A stretch of 64,000 nt of DNA from positions 1 to 64,000 of the forward strand of contig JAJDZE010000021.1 of assembly GCA_022824805.1 (NCBI GenBank), given 5' to 3'. Shown here in pieces: positions 1 to 7,930 of the stretch. The notes below the pieces were generated by a model that was not told the DNA's origin, made no database searches, and saw only the letters and a program-made list of their open reading frames with translations. A program made the position numbers and the translations under genes. Origin of the DNA: Acidimicrobiia bacterium. Lineage in GTDB: Bacteria; Actinomycetota; Acidimicrobiia; Acidimicrobiales; Poriferisodalaceae. How positions within the stretch are numbered: the first letter of the stretch is position 1; every line of letters starts with the position of its first letter.

Positions 1-17
1 GGGGGGGGGGGGGGGGG
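1..17. other. Poly-G run at the sequence end
   Basis: Seventeen consecutive G residues form the very start of the window. Nothing else in the window has such a homopolymer. It reads through as prolines in the partial gene on the minus strand, which is not plausible protein. The simplest reading is a sequencing or assembly artefact at a contig end (inference). Confidence 0.8.
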
Positions 18-315
18 TGTCGCTGCGTCGTTCCAAGGCCCGGTAATCGATTTCGCGCGCCAGCATCTCTCCAAGCAGTGCCTTGAGTTCCTTGGGTGAA
101 GCATCCGCAGCTTTGCGTTTCCAGTAGCTCTTGCGAGCGTCGGTGTAGAGCCGCCACAACCTGGCCGCTGTGGCACAGGCCTCGCACGGCTCTTCGTCAC
201 GCTTTCGATGGCGCTGAAATGCCGCATAGGTCCCGCACGGCCGCAGCTTTTTGCCGCCGACGTTGACCCGCGTTCGTTCGCCCCCGTCTGCTAGCGAGTA
301 GCCCTCAGCCGTCAT
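18..315 (-). CDS. Partial phage-type protein with Cys/His cluster (3' end missing)
   Basis: An open frame starts with ATG at 315 and runs off the left edge of the window, so only about 99 residues are visible. The N-terminal part has a C27-G-T ... H36 ... C44-E-A-C47 arrangement, a possible zinc site, followed by a basic helical stretch rich in Arg and Lys (residues 48-75). Short proteins with a CGT...CxxC motif and basic tail are, to my recollection, common as uncharacterised genes in actinophages and integrated elements; function is unknown. It is followed downstream on the same strand only by the contig end. The poly-G artefact is in frame at its visible end, so the last residues should not be trusted. 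No specific activity can be assigned. Confidence 0.55.
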
Positions 316-324
316 GCGCTGCCC

Positions 325-1002
325 CTACGTATGGAATGGCGCGGATGCTGGCCATCCGATATCGCGCAGCACGCTCGCGGCCTCTTCCGGATTGCGGCGC
401 ACCGCGGCACGCAGTTGTTGAGTGTGGAACCGATCTCGCGAAGCGTCGAGTTCGTCCTGCCACCCCGATCGCGGTGTCACGAGATCTTCAAGTATGCAGA
501 ACTCGATGAGATCTTCGAGGCTCGGCCTGAACCTGCGTCCTCCTACCGGCAGGTGCAAGTCGACAGGCCGGCGCCGTGGGTGCCCGCAGGCGTTCAGCAT
601 CTGTTGCAACGAACTTGCCTCCCCTTGGACAGGGAGATGCGCGGCCGGGTACTGATTCGCAGGCTCTCTTGTGTAGTCATACGTCAGCACCGCTGAACTG
701 TCCCTTGCGGTCTGCAATGTGTACGTGCTTCTTGTGGTGGCCATGTGGCGACCTGCTTCGTCGAGCCGCAGGCTCTGGATGAGGTGGAGGCAGAGGCGGG
801 CCGGTGATCGAGACGTGGTCAGGTCAACAGGCTTGCCGAGTGGCTGCTTCCGTGTGGTGCAGTAGCCGACGACGGCCGTTCCTCGAGGGTCCAAGCTCGC
901 GGTCAGGCGTACGCCGTCCGTCACAGTCCCGTTGAGCAGCTCCGAGAGTTCTCCGGCGAAGTCTCGCGCTTGGCGTAGCAGATCAGGCTGGGAGCGGCTC
1001 AA
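325..1002 (-). CDS. Hypothetical protein, second gene of an overlapping cassette
   Basis: The open frame extends further upstream, but the part before 1002 is the shadow of the preceding small gene, so I place the start at a TTG codon at 1002, giving 225 residues. That start lies 20 bases inside the upstream gene, typical of translational coupling. The C-terminal half has a conserved-looking stretch with HLPVGGRRFRP and EDLIEF around residues 150-175, then a charged helical end. No signal peptide or membrane segment is visible. I do not recognise the family. Position next to a phage-like gene suggests an accessory cassette; a regulator or toxin-antitoxin-like pair is possible but unsupported by any catalytic motif. 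Confidence 0.6.
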   Translation of the reverse strand: MSRSQPDLLRQARDFAGELSELLNGTVTDGVRLTASLDPRGTAVVGYCTTRKQPLGKPVDLTTSRSPARLCLHLIQSLRLDEAGRHMATTRSTYTLQTARDSSAVLTYDYTREPANQYPAAHLPVQGEASSLQQMLNACGHPRRRPVDLHLPVGGRRFRPSLEDLIEFCILEDLVTPRSGWQDELDASRDRFHTQQLRAAVRRNPEEAASVLRDIGWPASAPFHT

Positions 1003-1189
1003 AAGACGAGATGACGAACCATGCTTGGCGAGCGGTGTGGCTCTCGAATCGCCCTTCGGCGGCTTGGCGCTGGAGTTCTTCCCATGTGCAGCCAGCTTCA
1101 GCGAGCGCGTTGTCGACCATCTCCCGAATGCCTTCGTCGTCAAGCACGATGACCTCAATGTCGTCGTATCGGCTGTCGGTCTCAGTCAT
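983..1189 (-). CDS. Small acidic hypothetical protein, first gene of cassette
   Basis: A 68-residue protein beginning ATG at 1189. It is acidic at the N-terminus (MTETDSRYDDIEVIVLDDEG) and then mainly helical, with a central 'ALAEAGCTWEEL' segment and 'GRFESHTARQAW' near the end. It overlaps the next gene by 20 bases, so the two are probably made together. The size and order (small acidic protein first, larger partner second) recall antitoxin-toxin pairs, but no toxin fold is recognisable in the partner, so this is only a suggestion. No homologue can be named from sequence reading. Confidence 0.55.
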   Translation of the reverse strand: MTETDSRYDDIEVIVLDDEGIREMVDNALAEAGCTWEELQRQAAEGRFESHTARQAWFVISSFEPLPA

Positions 1190-1350
1190 CGTGGTGCTCG
1201 CTTCGGCGATGAGCCAATCTCGGCGGAATGTTAGAGGGGCTGGTTGGAACCCGTGTACATGCTCGCGCCGGGGTGTGACACAACGGTACTGGTAACCGGC
1301 ACCGTATGGTGTTTGGCACCGTCATCTCAAGGTGCCTGGACGGGATTCGG

Positions 1351-3048
1351 TCAGCCGCCGTGGCGGAGGAGTTGGCCGCTGTAGGTCTCGGTCTGGGTGT
1401 CTTCGGAGATGGTCTCGGCGCCGTTCACTATGACGCTGCGGTAGCCGCTGGCCCGCTGAATGCGGCGCCACTCGCCGCCCGGCAGGTCGTGCACCACTTC
1501 GTTGGGCCCGACGGCCAGATTCTCTGGGTCGTACACCACGACGTCAGCAGGGCCGCCCTGGCGAATCAGGCCGCGATCGCGGAAACCGGCGAGCTGCGCG
1601 GGAAGCGCCGACAGCCGCCGATGCGCTTCCTCGTAGGTCACCCACTCGTTCTCGCGCACCTGCTCGGAGAGCGTCTCGGTGGGGTAGCGACCTGCCGTGA
1701 GGAACTTCGTGTGCGCCCCGCCGTCGGACACGCCGAACAGCATGTGCGGGTACTGCACCACATCGCGCAGCAGCTCTGAATTGCCCTGCGGCGGCGCCAC
1801 GAAGAACAGCGTGTCCAGCCCGTCAGTGACAGCCACATCCAGCATGAGGTCCACCGGGTGCTTGCCGGCGACTTCGGCCGCCTGGCCCACCGACATCTCC
1901 CGGTACTGCTCGGTCGATTCGGTGCGTGGCGACAGGATGGTCACGGTCTCGATGCCCGCGGTCGCGGTGCGGGGCATCGTGTCCTTGAGCGCCTGCCGGC
2001 GCTCGGGATCGGCCATCTTGGCCAAGCGCTCGGCCTTGTCGCCCATGCAGGCTTCCATCCAAGCCTCGGAGTCGTCGTAGAGGTTCCAGTCCTCAAGGGT
2101 GAACGTGAAACCGGCATCGCTGGTCACGCCCTGGCCGTACACCGGAACGCCCTGTTCGCGGCAGCGCTCCAGCCACTCGATCTGACGGCGGTGGATGCTG
2201 GGCTTGTCCTCGAACGCCTGCACCACGTTGTGCAGCAGCGGCCGCCCGCTGATCGATGCGATCTCCTCGAGGTGGGCCATGTCGTGGGCCACGTTGCCGC
2301 TGGTGAGCGTCATCTGCACGACGCCCTCGTTGCGCTCGGCGAGCACGCGGGCCAGCACCCGGGCGGTCTCGTCGTTCATCATGTCGGTCGGCATCGGCGT
2401 GCCGTCCCAGTCGCGCTGCACCGCAGCGGGACCGGTCGGAGGCAGCCGCTGCGCCGACCAGCCGCAGCCGCCCGCGTCCATCGCCTCGTGCACCAGCTTG
2501 GCCAGCATCTCGTGCTCGCCTTCAGTGGGCAGCCGCCCAGACTTCGCATCGTCGAGGCCGAGCACCATCACCAGCATGGGGCCGATCGGCACGTACGGCA
2601 GAATGTTCATCGCCTTGGGCGTGCGTTCGAGGCTGTCCAGATACTCCGGGAAGGTCACCCAGTCCCAGGGCATGCCCTGGCGCATCGACTCATAGGGGAT
2701 GGCCTCGACGCGGGTCATCGAGCGCATCGCGTACTCGCGCATGTCGGGATCCACCGGGGCGAAACCGAAGCCGCAGTTGCCGATGGCCACCGAGGTGATG
2801 CCGTGCCAGCCTGACAGCGTGCAGTAGGGGTCCCAGAAGACCTGCGCGTCGTAGTGCGTGTGCAGGTCGACGAAGCCGGGGGCGATGTGCATGCCGGAGG
2901 CGTCGATGACCTTGGCGCCCTCGCGGGCGTCGACCCGGCCGACAGCGGCGATCCGTCCGCCGGCGATGCCGACGTCGCCGCGCACCCTCGGTGCCCCGGT
3001 GCCGTCGAAGATCATCCCGTCCTTGATGACGATGTCATAGGTGCTCAT
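1351..3048 (-). CDS. N-acyl-D-amino-acid deacylase family amidohydrolase
   Basis: A 565-residue cytoplasmic metal-dependent hydrolase of the D-aminoacylase branch of the amidohydrolase superfamily, expected to cleave N-acyl-D-amino acids or related amides. The N-terminus has the composite beta-sandwich and the DLHTHYD metal motif (His63, His65), then GNCGFG with Cys92, matching the cysteine zinc ligand typical of D-aminoacylases; GVSDGGAH near the C-terminus carries the catalytic aspartate region. The open frame continues upstream to 3393 but that part only shadows the next gene; the true ATG at 3048 overlaps the stop of the SnoaL-like gene in an ATGA junction, showing cotranslation. The substrate is unknown. 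Confidence 0.88.
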   Translation of the reverse strand: MSTYDIVIKDGMIFDGTGAPRVRGDVGIAGGRIAAVGRVDAREGAKVIDASGMHIAPGFVDLHTHYDAQVFWDPYCTLSGWHGITSVAIGNCGFGFAPVDPDMREYAMRSMTRVEAIPYESMRQGMPWDWVTFPEYLDSLERTPKAMNILPYVPIGPMLVMVLGLDDAKSGRLPTEGEHEMLAKLVHEAMDAGGCGWSAQRLPPTGPAAVQRDWDGTPMPTDMMNDETARVLARVLAERNEGVVQMTLTSGNVAHDMAHLEEIASISGRPLLHNVVQAFEDKPSIHRRQIEWLERCREQGVPVYGQGVTSDAGFTFTLEDWNLYDDSEAWMEACMGDKAERLAKMADPERRQALKDTMPRTATAGIETVTILSPRTESTEQYREMSVGQAAEVAGKHPVDLMLDVAVTDGLDTLFFVAPPQGNSELLRDVVQYPHMLFGVSDGGAHTKFLTAGRYPTETLSEQVRENEWVTYEEAHRRLSALPAQLAGFRDRGLIRQGGPADVVVYDPENLAVGPNEVVHDLPGGEWRRIQRASGYRSVIVNGAETISEDTQTETYSGQLLRHGG

Positions 3049-3473
3049 GTGGTCTCCCAACCCATCCGCTGTGCTGCGTAGAGCGTGTCGGTGTATTCCT
3101 CCATGTGGGCGATCAGGCCGTCGCGGCAGTCGTACACCCAGCAGTACTGGTTGTCGTAGTCGCGGCCGGTGGCCTTGGCGGTGGCCGTCAGCCGCTGCTG
3201 CACAACGGCGGTGCCGCCCTCGACGATCATCCTGCGGACTTCGAGGCTGATCGGCTGGGAGACGTCGAAGGTCTGCCTGACGACACGACCTCCCAAGGCC
3301 TCCACTACCTCTTTTGCGCCCGTCATCGTGTCGACGGCGTTGCCCTGGGCGGCCGTCTCGGGCAGCACCCAGGTGACCTGGGGGTCGAGACACTCGAGCA
3401 TGGTGTCTCGGTCTGCGGTGGTCAGCGCTGCGTAGTAGCGCTCCATCAATGCCCGCGTCTCGGCACTCTCCAT
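3045..3473 (-). CDS. SnoaL-like / NTF2-fold polyketide-cyclase-type protein
   Basis: A 142-residue protein of the size and pattern of the SnoaL-like (NTF2 fold) family. It opens with helices containing 'LMERYYAAL' and 'DRDTMLECLDPQVTWVLPE', a signature start for this fold, and ends with strands that include 'YCWVYDCRDGLIAHMEEYTDT'. Members bind small hydrophobic ligands in a cone-shaped pocket and act as cyclases, isomerases, hydrolases or simple binders, so the reaction cannot be inferred. Its stop overlaps the start of the amidohydrolase by four bases (ATGA), so the two are an operon and may share a substrate. Start is the ATG at 3473. Confidence 0.8.
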   Translation of the reverse strand: MESAETRALMERYYAALTTADRDTMLECLDPQVTWVLPETAAQGNAVDTMTGAKEVVEALGGRVVRQTFDVSQPISLEVRRMIVEGGTAVVQQRLTATAKATGRDYDNQYCWVYDCRDGLIAHMEEYTDTLYAAQRMGWETT

Positions 3474-3527
3474 TGTTGTGATTCCTCCTGTTGCGAAGCG
3501 ATGTGGCGAAGCGATTCGGCCCAGCCT

Positions 3528-4757
3528 CTAGGGCGCCGTGGCGCGCAGCGCATCGTCGAGCCGGTCGAACAGCAGCCCGATCTCGTCATCGGTGATGATA
3601 AGCGGCGGGCAGAACGCAAGTGCATTGCCGATGGAGCGTGTAATGACACCCCGCTTGAGGAAGGCCTCCTTGGCCTCGGTGGCGTCTCGGCCCAGATCGC
3701 AGGCCCAGATGCCGCCAAGTCCGCGGTAGCTGTCGATCATCCCGTCGCCTTGGAGCGCCAGGAAGCCCTCTTCCATCCGATCGCCGATCTCGCTTGCCCG
3801 ATCGACCAGTCCTTCAGATTCGATGACGCCGATGTTCGCAATGCCGGCCGCGCAGGCTGTCGGGTGACCGGAGTAGGTGTAGCCGTGCATGAACTTGGCC
3901 TCGTCGGCTTCGAGCAGGTCGGCGATGTCGCGTGACACCAGCACGCCGGCCAACGGGATGTAGCCCGACGTAACGCCCTTGGCGAAAGTGAACATGTCCG
4001 GTGCCACGCCGAACGTCTGACCGGCGAACCAGCTCCCGGTGCGTCCGAAGCCGCAGATGACCTCGTCGAAGATCAACAGAGCGCCGTTTTCTGTGCACAG
4101 GCGGCGCAGCCCCTCGAAGTACCCAGGGGGCGGCGGAATCACTCCGCCCGCACCTTGAATCGGCTCGGAGATGACCGCGGCGATCCGCTCGCCGTGCTCC
4201 GCGAAGACCTGCGCGGCGGGCTCGACGTCGTCGTTGGGTATCTCGACCACGTGGGGCATGAGGTCGCCCCAGCCCTCACGGTACGCAGCTCCTCCCTGCA
4301 CGCTGGTGCCGCCCACATTCACGCCGTGGTACCCGGCGGAGCGGCGAACGATGATCTGCCGATCGGTGTCGCCCTTGAGATGGTGAACGCGACGGGCGAA
4401 CTTCAATGCCGTGTCGACGGCTTCGGAGCCCGAACATGCCAGGAACACTCGCCCGTCGGGGTGCTGGGAGCGGGCGCGCACCATCTCGGCGAGCTCGACG
4501 GCGGGGCCGTTGGAGAAGGGCTCGAATGTGTTGTAGGTCGCCAGCTGATCGAGCTGCGCACCGATGGCATCGATGACGGTGCGGTTCCCGTGGCCGATCT
4601 GGCACAGCCACAAGCTGGCGAGGCCGTCGATGTACTCGTTGCCAGCGTCGTCGGTGAGTTTGACGCCCTCGCCCGAGACGATCCGAATGAACTCGTTCTC
4701 GCTGCGGCCGACAATCGAATACGGATGGATGAGTGCGTTGCTGTCCATGGTGGACAC
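3528..4757 (-). CDS. Class III PLP-dependent aminotransferase
   Basis: A 409-residue fold-type I transaminase of class III (omega-amino acid:pyruvate or diamine type). Visible landmarks are 'CSGSEAVDTALKFAR' for cofactor phosphate binding, 'YHGVNVGGTS' (aromatic stacking region), 'LIFDEVICGFGRTG' with the cofactor-contacting Asp, and 'TFAKGVTSGYIPL' with the Schiff-base lysine. Length is usual for the family. The gene stands 54 bases downstream of nothing but its own promoter region on one side and 54 bases upstream of the SnoaL-like gene on the other, so it could head the three-gene minus-strand operon. It would move amino groups from an amine or beta/omega amino acid to a keto acid; exact donor unknown. 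Confidence 0.9.
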   Translation of the reverse strand: MSTMDSNALIHPYSIVGRSENEFIRIVSGEGVKLTDDAGNEYIDGLASLWLCQIGHGNRTVIDAIGAQLDQLATYNTFEPFSNGPAVELAEMVRARSQHPDGRVFLACSGSEAVDTALKFARRVHHLKGDTDRQIIVRRSAGYHGVNVGGTSVQGGAAYREGWGDLMPHVVEIPNDDVEPAAQVFAEHGERIAAVISEPIQGAGGVIPPPPGYFEGLRRLCTENGALLIFDEVICGFGRTGSWFAGQTFGVAPDMFTFAKGVTSGYIPLAGVLVSRDIADLLEADEAKFMHGYTYSGHPTACAAGIANIGVIESEGLVDRASEIGDRMEEGFLALQGDGMIDSYRGLGGIWACDLGRDATEAKEAFLKRGVITRSIGNALAFCPPLIITDDEIGLLFDRLDDALRATAP

Positions 4758-4997
4758 CCCCGTGTTTGCGCTCCCGAGAGCCTGGGCACAGGCTTGGGCG
4801 CAGCCTACGCGTGCGCTCGTGCCCGAGGCTCAGCCTCCCAAGGGTCGCGCGGATAGGTGAACGTTCTCGTTGTCGCACCTGTTGTTTCCCGCTCTAGTTC
4901 GCTTCGCTCGCGGGCCGCTCGGGCCGGGGGCTCAGCCTCTTTAGGCTGATGGCGTTTGGCGGCTTGCCCGAGGGTGCTGCCGCTGAAGGGAGTTGCG
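4758..4997. promoter_or_regulatory. Divergent intergenic region between two transaminase genes
   Basis: This 240-base gap separates divergently transcribed class III and class V transaminase genes, so it must carry promoters for both. It contains a short palindrome GAGGCTCAGCCTC at 4827-4839 and a related partial copy GGCTCAGCCT around 4929-4938, possible operator half-sites. A purine-rich AAGGGAG at 4986-4992 precedes the plus-strand start. No clear -10/-35 elements are visible. Confidence 0.35.
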
Positions 4998-6224
4998 ATG
5001 TCGCTGCGATACGGCCGGCCGCTGGTCATGATTCCCGGCCCGTCGGTCATCCCCGATCGGGTGCTGAACGCGATGCGGCGTCCCATTCCGAACATCTACG
5101 AGGGCGAGGTGGTCGATCTCACCTATTCGCTGCTCGAGCGGCTGCCCGCGCTTGCCCGCACCGAGCACCGGGCCTACATCGCCATCTCCAACGGGCACGG
5201 CGCTTGGGAGATGGCGACGACCAACACGCTCTCACGCGGCGACAAGGTGCTCGTGCTCGAAGTGGGCCACTTCGCCACGAACTGGGCCGAGATGGCCGCG
5301 ATGAGCGGGGTCAAGTTCGAAGTGCTGCACGCACCTGATCGGGCAGCCATCGAATTCGATGCCGTGCTGGACCGGCTGCGTGCCGACGTCGGACGGGAGT
5401 TTGCGGCGGTCTTCGTCGCCCAGACCGACACCTCGACGACGGTGCGAAACGACATCGCCGCGGTGCGGCGCGCGCTGGATGAGGCCGACCACCCGGCGCT
5501 GCTGATGGCCGACTGCGTGGCATCACTGGGATGCGAGCCCTTCGAGATGGACGCCTGGGGTGTGGACGTGACGGTTGCGGGCAGCCAGAAGGGCCTGATG
5601 GTGCCGCCGGGCCTCGGCATCGTCTGGGTGGGCCCGAAGGCATGGGAAGCACATCAGCGAGCCGACCTGCGCACCGCCTACTGGGACTGGTCACGGCGGA
5701 CCGATCCCGACGCCCACTACTGGATCTTCTGCGGCACCCCGCCGGTCCAGCACCTGTGGGGCCTCGCCGAAGCGCTCGACATGATCGACGAGGAGGGCTT
5801 GGAGAACATCTGGGCACGTCACGATGTGATGGCGCGAGCCGTGCACGCTGCGGTGGATGCGTGGTCGGCACCGGGCGCTCTCGAGTTGAACGTGCCTGTC
5901 CCGTCGCAGCGCTCGAACTCGGTGACGCTGGTTCGCACGGGTGAGGTGCCGGCTGGCCAGATCCGCCATACATGTGAAGACGAAGCCGGCCTCACCTTGG
6001 GACTCAACATTCAAGGCGACCCCGATGCGGCCTTCCGCATCGGGCACATGGGGCACCTCAACCCGCCGATGCTGCTCGGGACCATCGGCACCATCGAGGC
6101 CGTGCTCGGATCCATGGATGCGCCGATGGGTGGTTCGGGTGTGGCCGCCGCCGCTCAGGTCATCGCACGTGCCACGACGCCGGCGCCCAAGCCGCCCCCC
6201 GCCCCCGAGGATCCCTGGTCCTAG
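4998..6224 (+). CDS. Class V aminotransferase (alanine/serine-glyoxylate type)
   Basis: A 408-residue PLP enzyme resembling alanine-glyoxylate and serine-glyoxylate aminotransferases. It starts 'MSLRYGRPLVMIPGPSVIPD', typical of the family; 'SNGHGAWEMA' provides the cofactor-phosphate loop, 'DCVASLGCEPFEMD' the Asp that contacts the pyridine nitrogen, and 'GSQKGLMVPPG' the Schiff-base lysine. An upstream in-frame start exists at 4956 but the ATG at 4998 has a good ribosome-binding site (AAGGGAG) and matches the family start. The C-terminus has a 20-residue Pro/Ala-rich tail after the conserved domain. In this gene neighbourhood it fits glyoxylate/glycine/serine metabolism linked to methylated-amine breakdown (inference). 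Confidence 0.88.
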   Translation: MSLRYGRPLVMIPGPSVIPDRVLNAMRRPIPNIYEGEVVDLTYSLLERLPALARTEHRAYIAISNGHGAWEMATTNTLSRGDKVLVLEVGHFATNWAEMAAMSGVKFEVLHAPDRAAIEFDAVLDRLRADVGREFAAVFVAQTDTSTTVRNDIAAVRRALDEADHPALLMADCVASLGCEPFEMDAWGVDVTVAGSQKGLMVPPGLGIVWVGPKAWEAHQRADLRTAYWDWSRRTDPDAHYWIFCGTPPVQHLWGLAEALDMIDEEGLENIWARHDVMARAVHAAVDAWSAPGALELNVPVPSQRSNSVTLVRTGEVPAGQIRHTCEDEAGLTLGLNIQGDPDAAFRIGHMGHLNPPMLLGTIGTIEAVLGSMDAPMGGSGVAAAAQVIARATTPAPKPPPAPEDPWS

Positions 6225-6261
6225 ACGACCACGCCGACCATCCGCCGGGCCCCGAGGACCC

Positions 6262-6984
6262 TTAGCCGGCGGCGAGTTGGCGGACGAGCACGACGGCGGC
6301 GCTGGTTGCTGCGACCGACAGCACGATGATCCGGAAGCGGGGGCCTGCCAAGCGTGGCCGCAGCCACCTGCCGATCGGCAGGCCGAGTGCGACAGCGGGC
6401 AGCAGGCCCAGCCCCAACCAGAGCTCCCGCAGGCCGAATTCGCCGACAATGACGAGGGCAGCGATGATCGCCGTGCCGACGAACAGCATGAAGGTGGCCA
6501 AGGTGGCTCGCAGGGCTGATGGCTCCCAGTGGCTGGCAAAGACCGCGTACACCGGCCCGGGCACTGCGGCCACCGACGATGAGAAGGCCGTGCCGGCGCC
6601 GGCTGTGTAGTCGGCTCGGCGGCCCTCGGGCGGCCGGAAACCGATCGCCTGCACCGCCACGGCCGCCAGCACGAACACGCTCACCGCAATCGCCAGCGAG
6701 CGGTCGCTCAGCACCGTCAACAGCGCGACGCCGCCGACAAGACCGACAGGCGCCGCAATCAACTGCCGGCGCAGGGCAGGGGCGTTCAGCGCCGCCCGGT
6801 CCGCGATCGCGTTGCGAACATTGATGCCCCCGGCCACCATCAGCATCGGGCCTGGCACGAAGGTGGGCTCCATCACCACCAGGATCGGGCCGGCGATGAG
6901 GCCCATTCCGAGGCCGATGCAGGCCTGTGTGCCGGCGCCCACCGCGATGCACAGCGCCGCGATCAGGTATTCCGCGACGCTCAC
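6262..6984 (-). CDS. TauE/SafE family membrane permease
   Basis: A 240-residue integral membrane protein with about seven hydrophobic segments and the glycine-rich first repeat 'IAVGAGTQACIGLGMGLIAGP' that marks the TauE/SafE (sulfite exporter-like) family, repeated more weakly in the second half ('AGAGTAFSSSVAAVPGPVY'). Families of this fold export sulfite, sulfoacetate or other small organic anions. Start is ATG at 6984. It converges with the class V transaminase, whose stop is 37 bases away; the short gap contains a weak GC-rich inverted repeat (arms 6242-6248 and 6266-6272). Substrate cannot be told from sequence. Confidence 0.82.
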   Translation of the reverse strand: MSVAEYLIAALCIAVGAGTQACIGLGMGLIAGPILVVMEPTFVPGPMLMVAGGINVRNAIADRAALNAPALRRQLIAAPVGLVGGVALLTVLSDRSLAIAVSVFVLAAVAVQAIGFRPPEGRRADYTAGAGTAFSSSVAAVPGPVYAVFASHWEPSALRATLATFMLFVGTAIIAALVIVGEFGLRELWLGLGLLPAVALGLPIGRWLRPRLAGPRFRIIVLSVAATSAAVVLVRQLAAG

Positions 6985-7110
6985 GCAGAACTCGTCACGC
7001 CACCGACGGAGCGCTCGCGACCGGCAGGATGCTCACGTGCGCCCGGAGTGCCCGACGCGGACGGCTCTGCTCACGGCCATCGGGCGTCCTGTCGTGGGGG
7101 TATGCCGGCG

Positions 7111-7785
7111 CTAGATCGTGAAGGGCTCCCCGTCGCCTCGCTCGCGCACGGCAATCTCCTCAACCGGCTTGCGGCTCAGCTTGGTGAGCTGCTTGGTCGG
7201 CTTGCCGACAGGAAGCAGCGCGCACACTGCCTCCCAGTCCTCCAGTCCGAGCAGTTCCTTGGCTGCGGGCTCACTTGCCGAGAGCAGCGTGGTCATTGCC
7301 CCGCCCAGGCCCTCATTGCGGGCACCCAGCAGGATGTTCCACGCGAATGGGTACACCGATGCGCCGCTGACCACTCCGATGCGGTCCTGTTCTTTGTCGA
7401 TCGAGGCCACATTGCGCAGATCGACGGTGATCACCAGCACGACGGGCACTTCGTCCATGTGCTCGAACATCGGGAGCGGGAACTTCAGCGACTCGTCGGC
7501 CATGGCCTCTTCGATGTTCACCGAAGACGGGCTGTAGCTCTGCCAATACACCTCGCCGGCAGCGACCTGAGCAGCGGCGACGCGCATCGCTGGAATGCAC
7601 AGCTCGCCGAGGCGCTTCTTGCGAGCGGGATCTCGCACCACGATGACCTTGTGGCCCTGGCGGTTGCCGCCGCTGGCGGCGAAGCGGGCATTGTCGAAGA
7701 TGCGGTACAGCACCTCGTCGGTGACTTCGTCGTCGGTGAAGTCCCGAGCGGCGAAGGTGGTGCGCATGACGTCGTATATCTCCAT
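7111..7785 (-). CDS. Nitroreductase family flavoprotein
   Basis: A 224-residue FMN-dependent NADPH/NADH oxidoreductase of the nitroreductase fold. The start 'MEIYDVMRTTFAARDFTDDEV' and the FMN-contacting 'RFAASGGNRQGHKVIVV' are family hallmarks, as is the C-terminal 'LPVGKP' loop. The frame is open upstream to 7989 but that part overlaps the divergent carboxylase and has no family match; I start at the ATG at 7785. Related enzymes reduce nitroaromatics, quinones or ring systems, or serve in deiodination or vitamin pathways; the actual substrate is unknown. It is divergent from the carboxylase with 145 bases between, which contain a clear palindrome. Confidence 0.85.
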   Translation of the reverse strand: MEIYDVMRTTFAARDFTDDEVTDEVLYRIFDNARFAASGGNRQGHKVIVVRDPARKKRLGELCIPAMRVAAAQVAAGEVYWQSYSPSSVNIEEAMADESLKFPLPMFEHMDEVPVVLVITVDLRNVASIDKEQDRIGVVSGASVYPFAWNILLGARNEGLGGAMTTLLSASEPAAKELLGLEDWEAVCALLPVGKPTKQLTKLSRKPVEEIAVRERGDGEPFTI

Positions 7786-7843
7786 CTCGCCAGTCTCGCA
7801 CCGGTCGGCCAACTCCGCGCCGGTGACGAGTCGGCCCGGCAAC

Positions 7844-7861
7844 CGACACGCCGGTGTGTCG
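7844..7861. promoter_or_regulatory. Near-perfect 18-bp palindrome, candidate operator
   Basis: CGACACGCCGGTGTGTCG reads as a palindrome apart from one central pair (G against T). A second short palindrome GTGTGACAC lies at 7868-7876. Both sit between the divergent nitroreductase and carboxylase genes, where a dimeric repressor such as a TetR or GntR protein would bind. No regulator gene is adjacent, so the assignment is inference. Confidence 0.5.
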
Positions 7862-7930
7862 TGCGGCGTGTGACACCGGTCGGCAACAATCGCCGCAGCG
7901 CATGACCCGCAGCACCCATCGGAGGCAATC

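Noticed and set aside
3049-3393. N-terminal extension of the amidohydrolase or a frameshift with the SnoaL-like gene
   Set aside because: The extension has no family match and overlaps a good SnoaL-like gene; the ATGA overlap explains the layout without frameshift.
6242-6272. Strong terminator between convergent genes
   Set aside because: Only a 7-bp GC-rich stem with a 17-base loop and no T-run; too weak to list as a feature.
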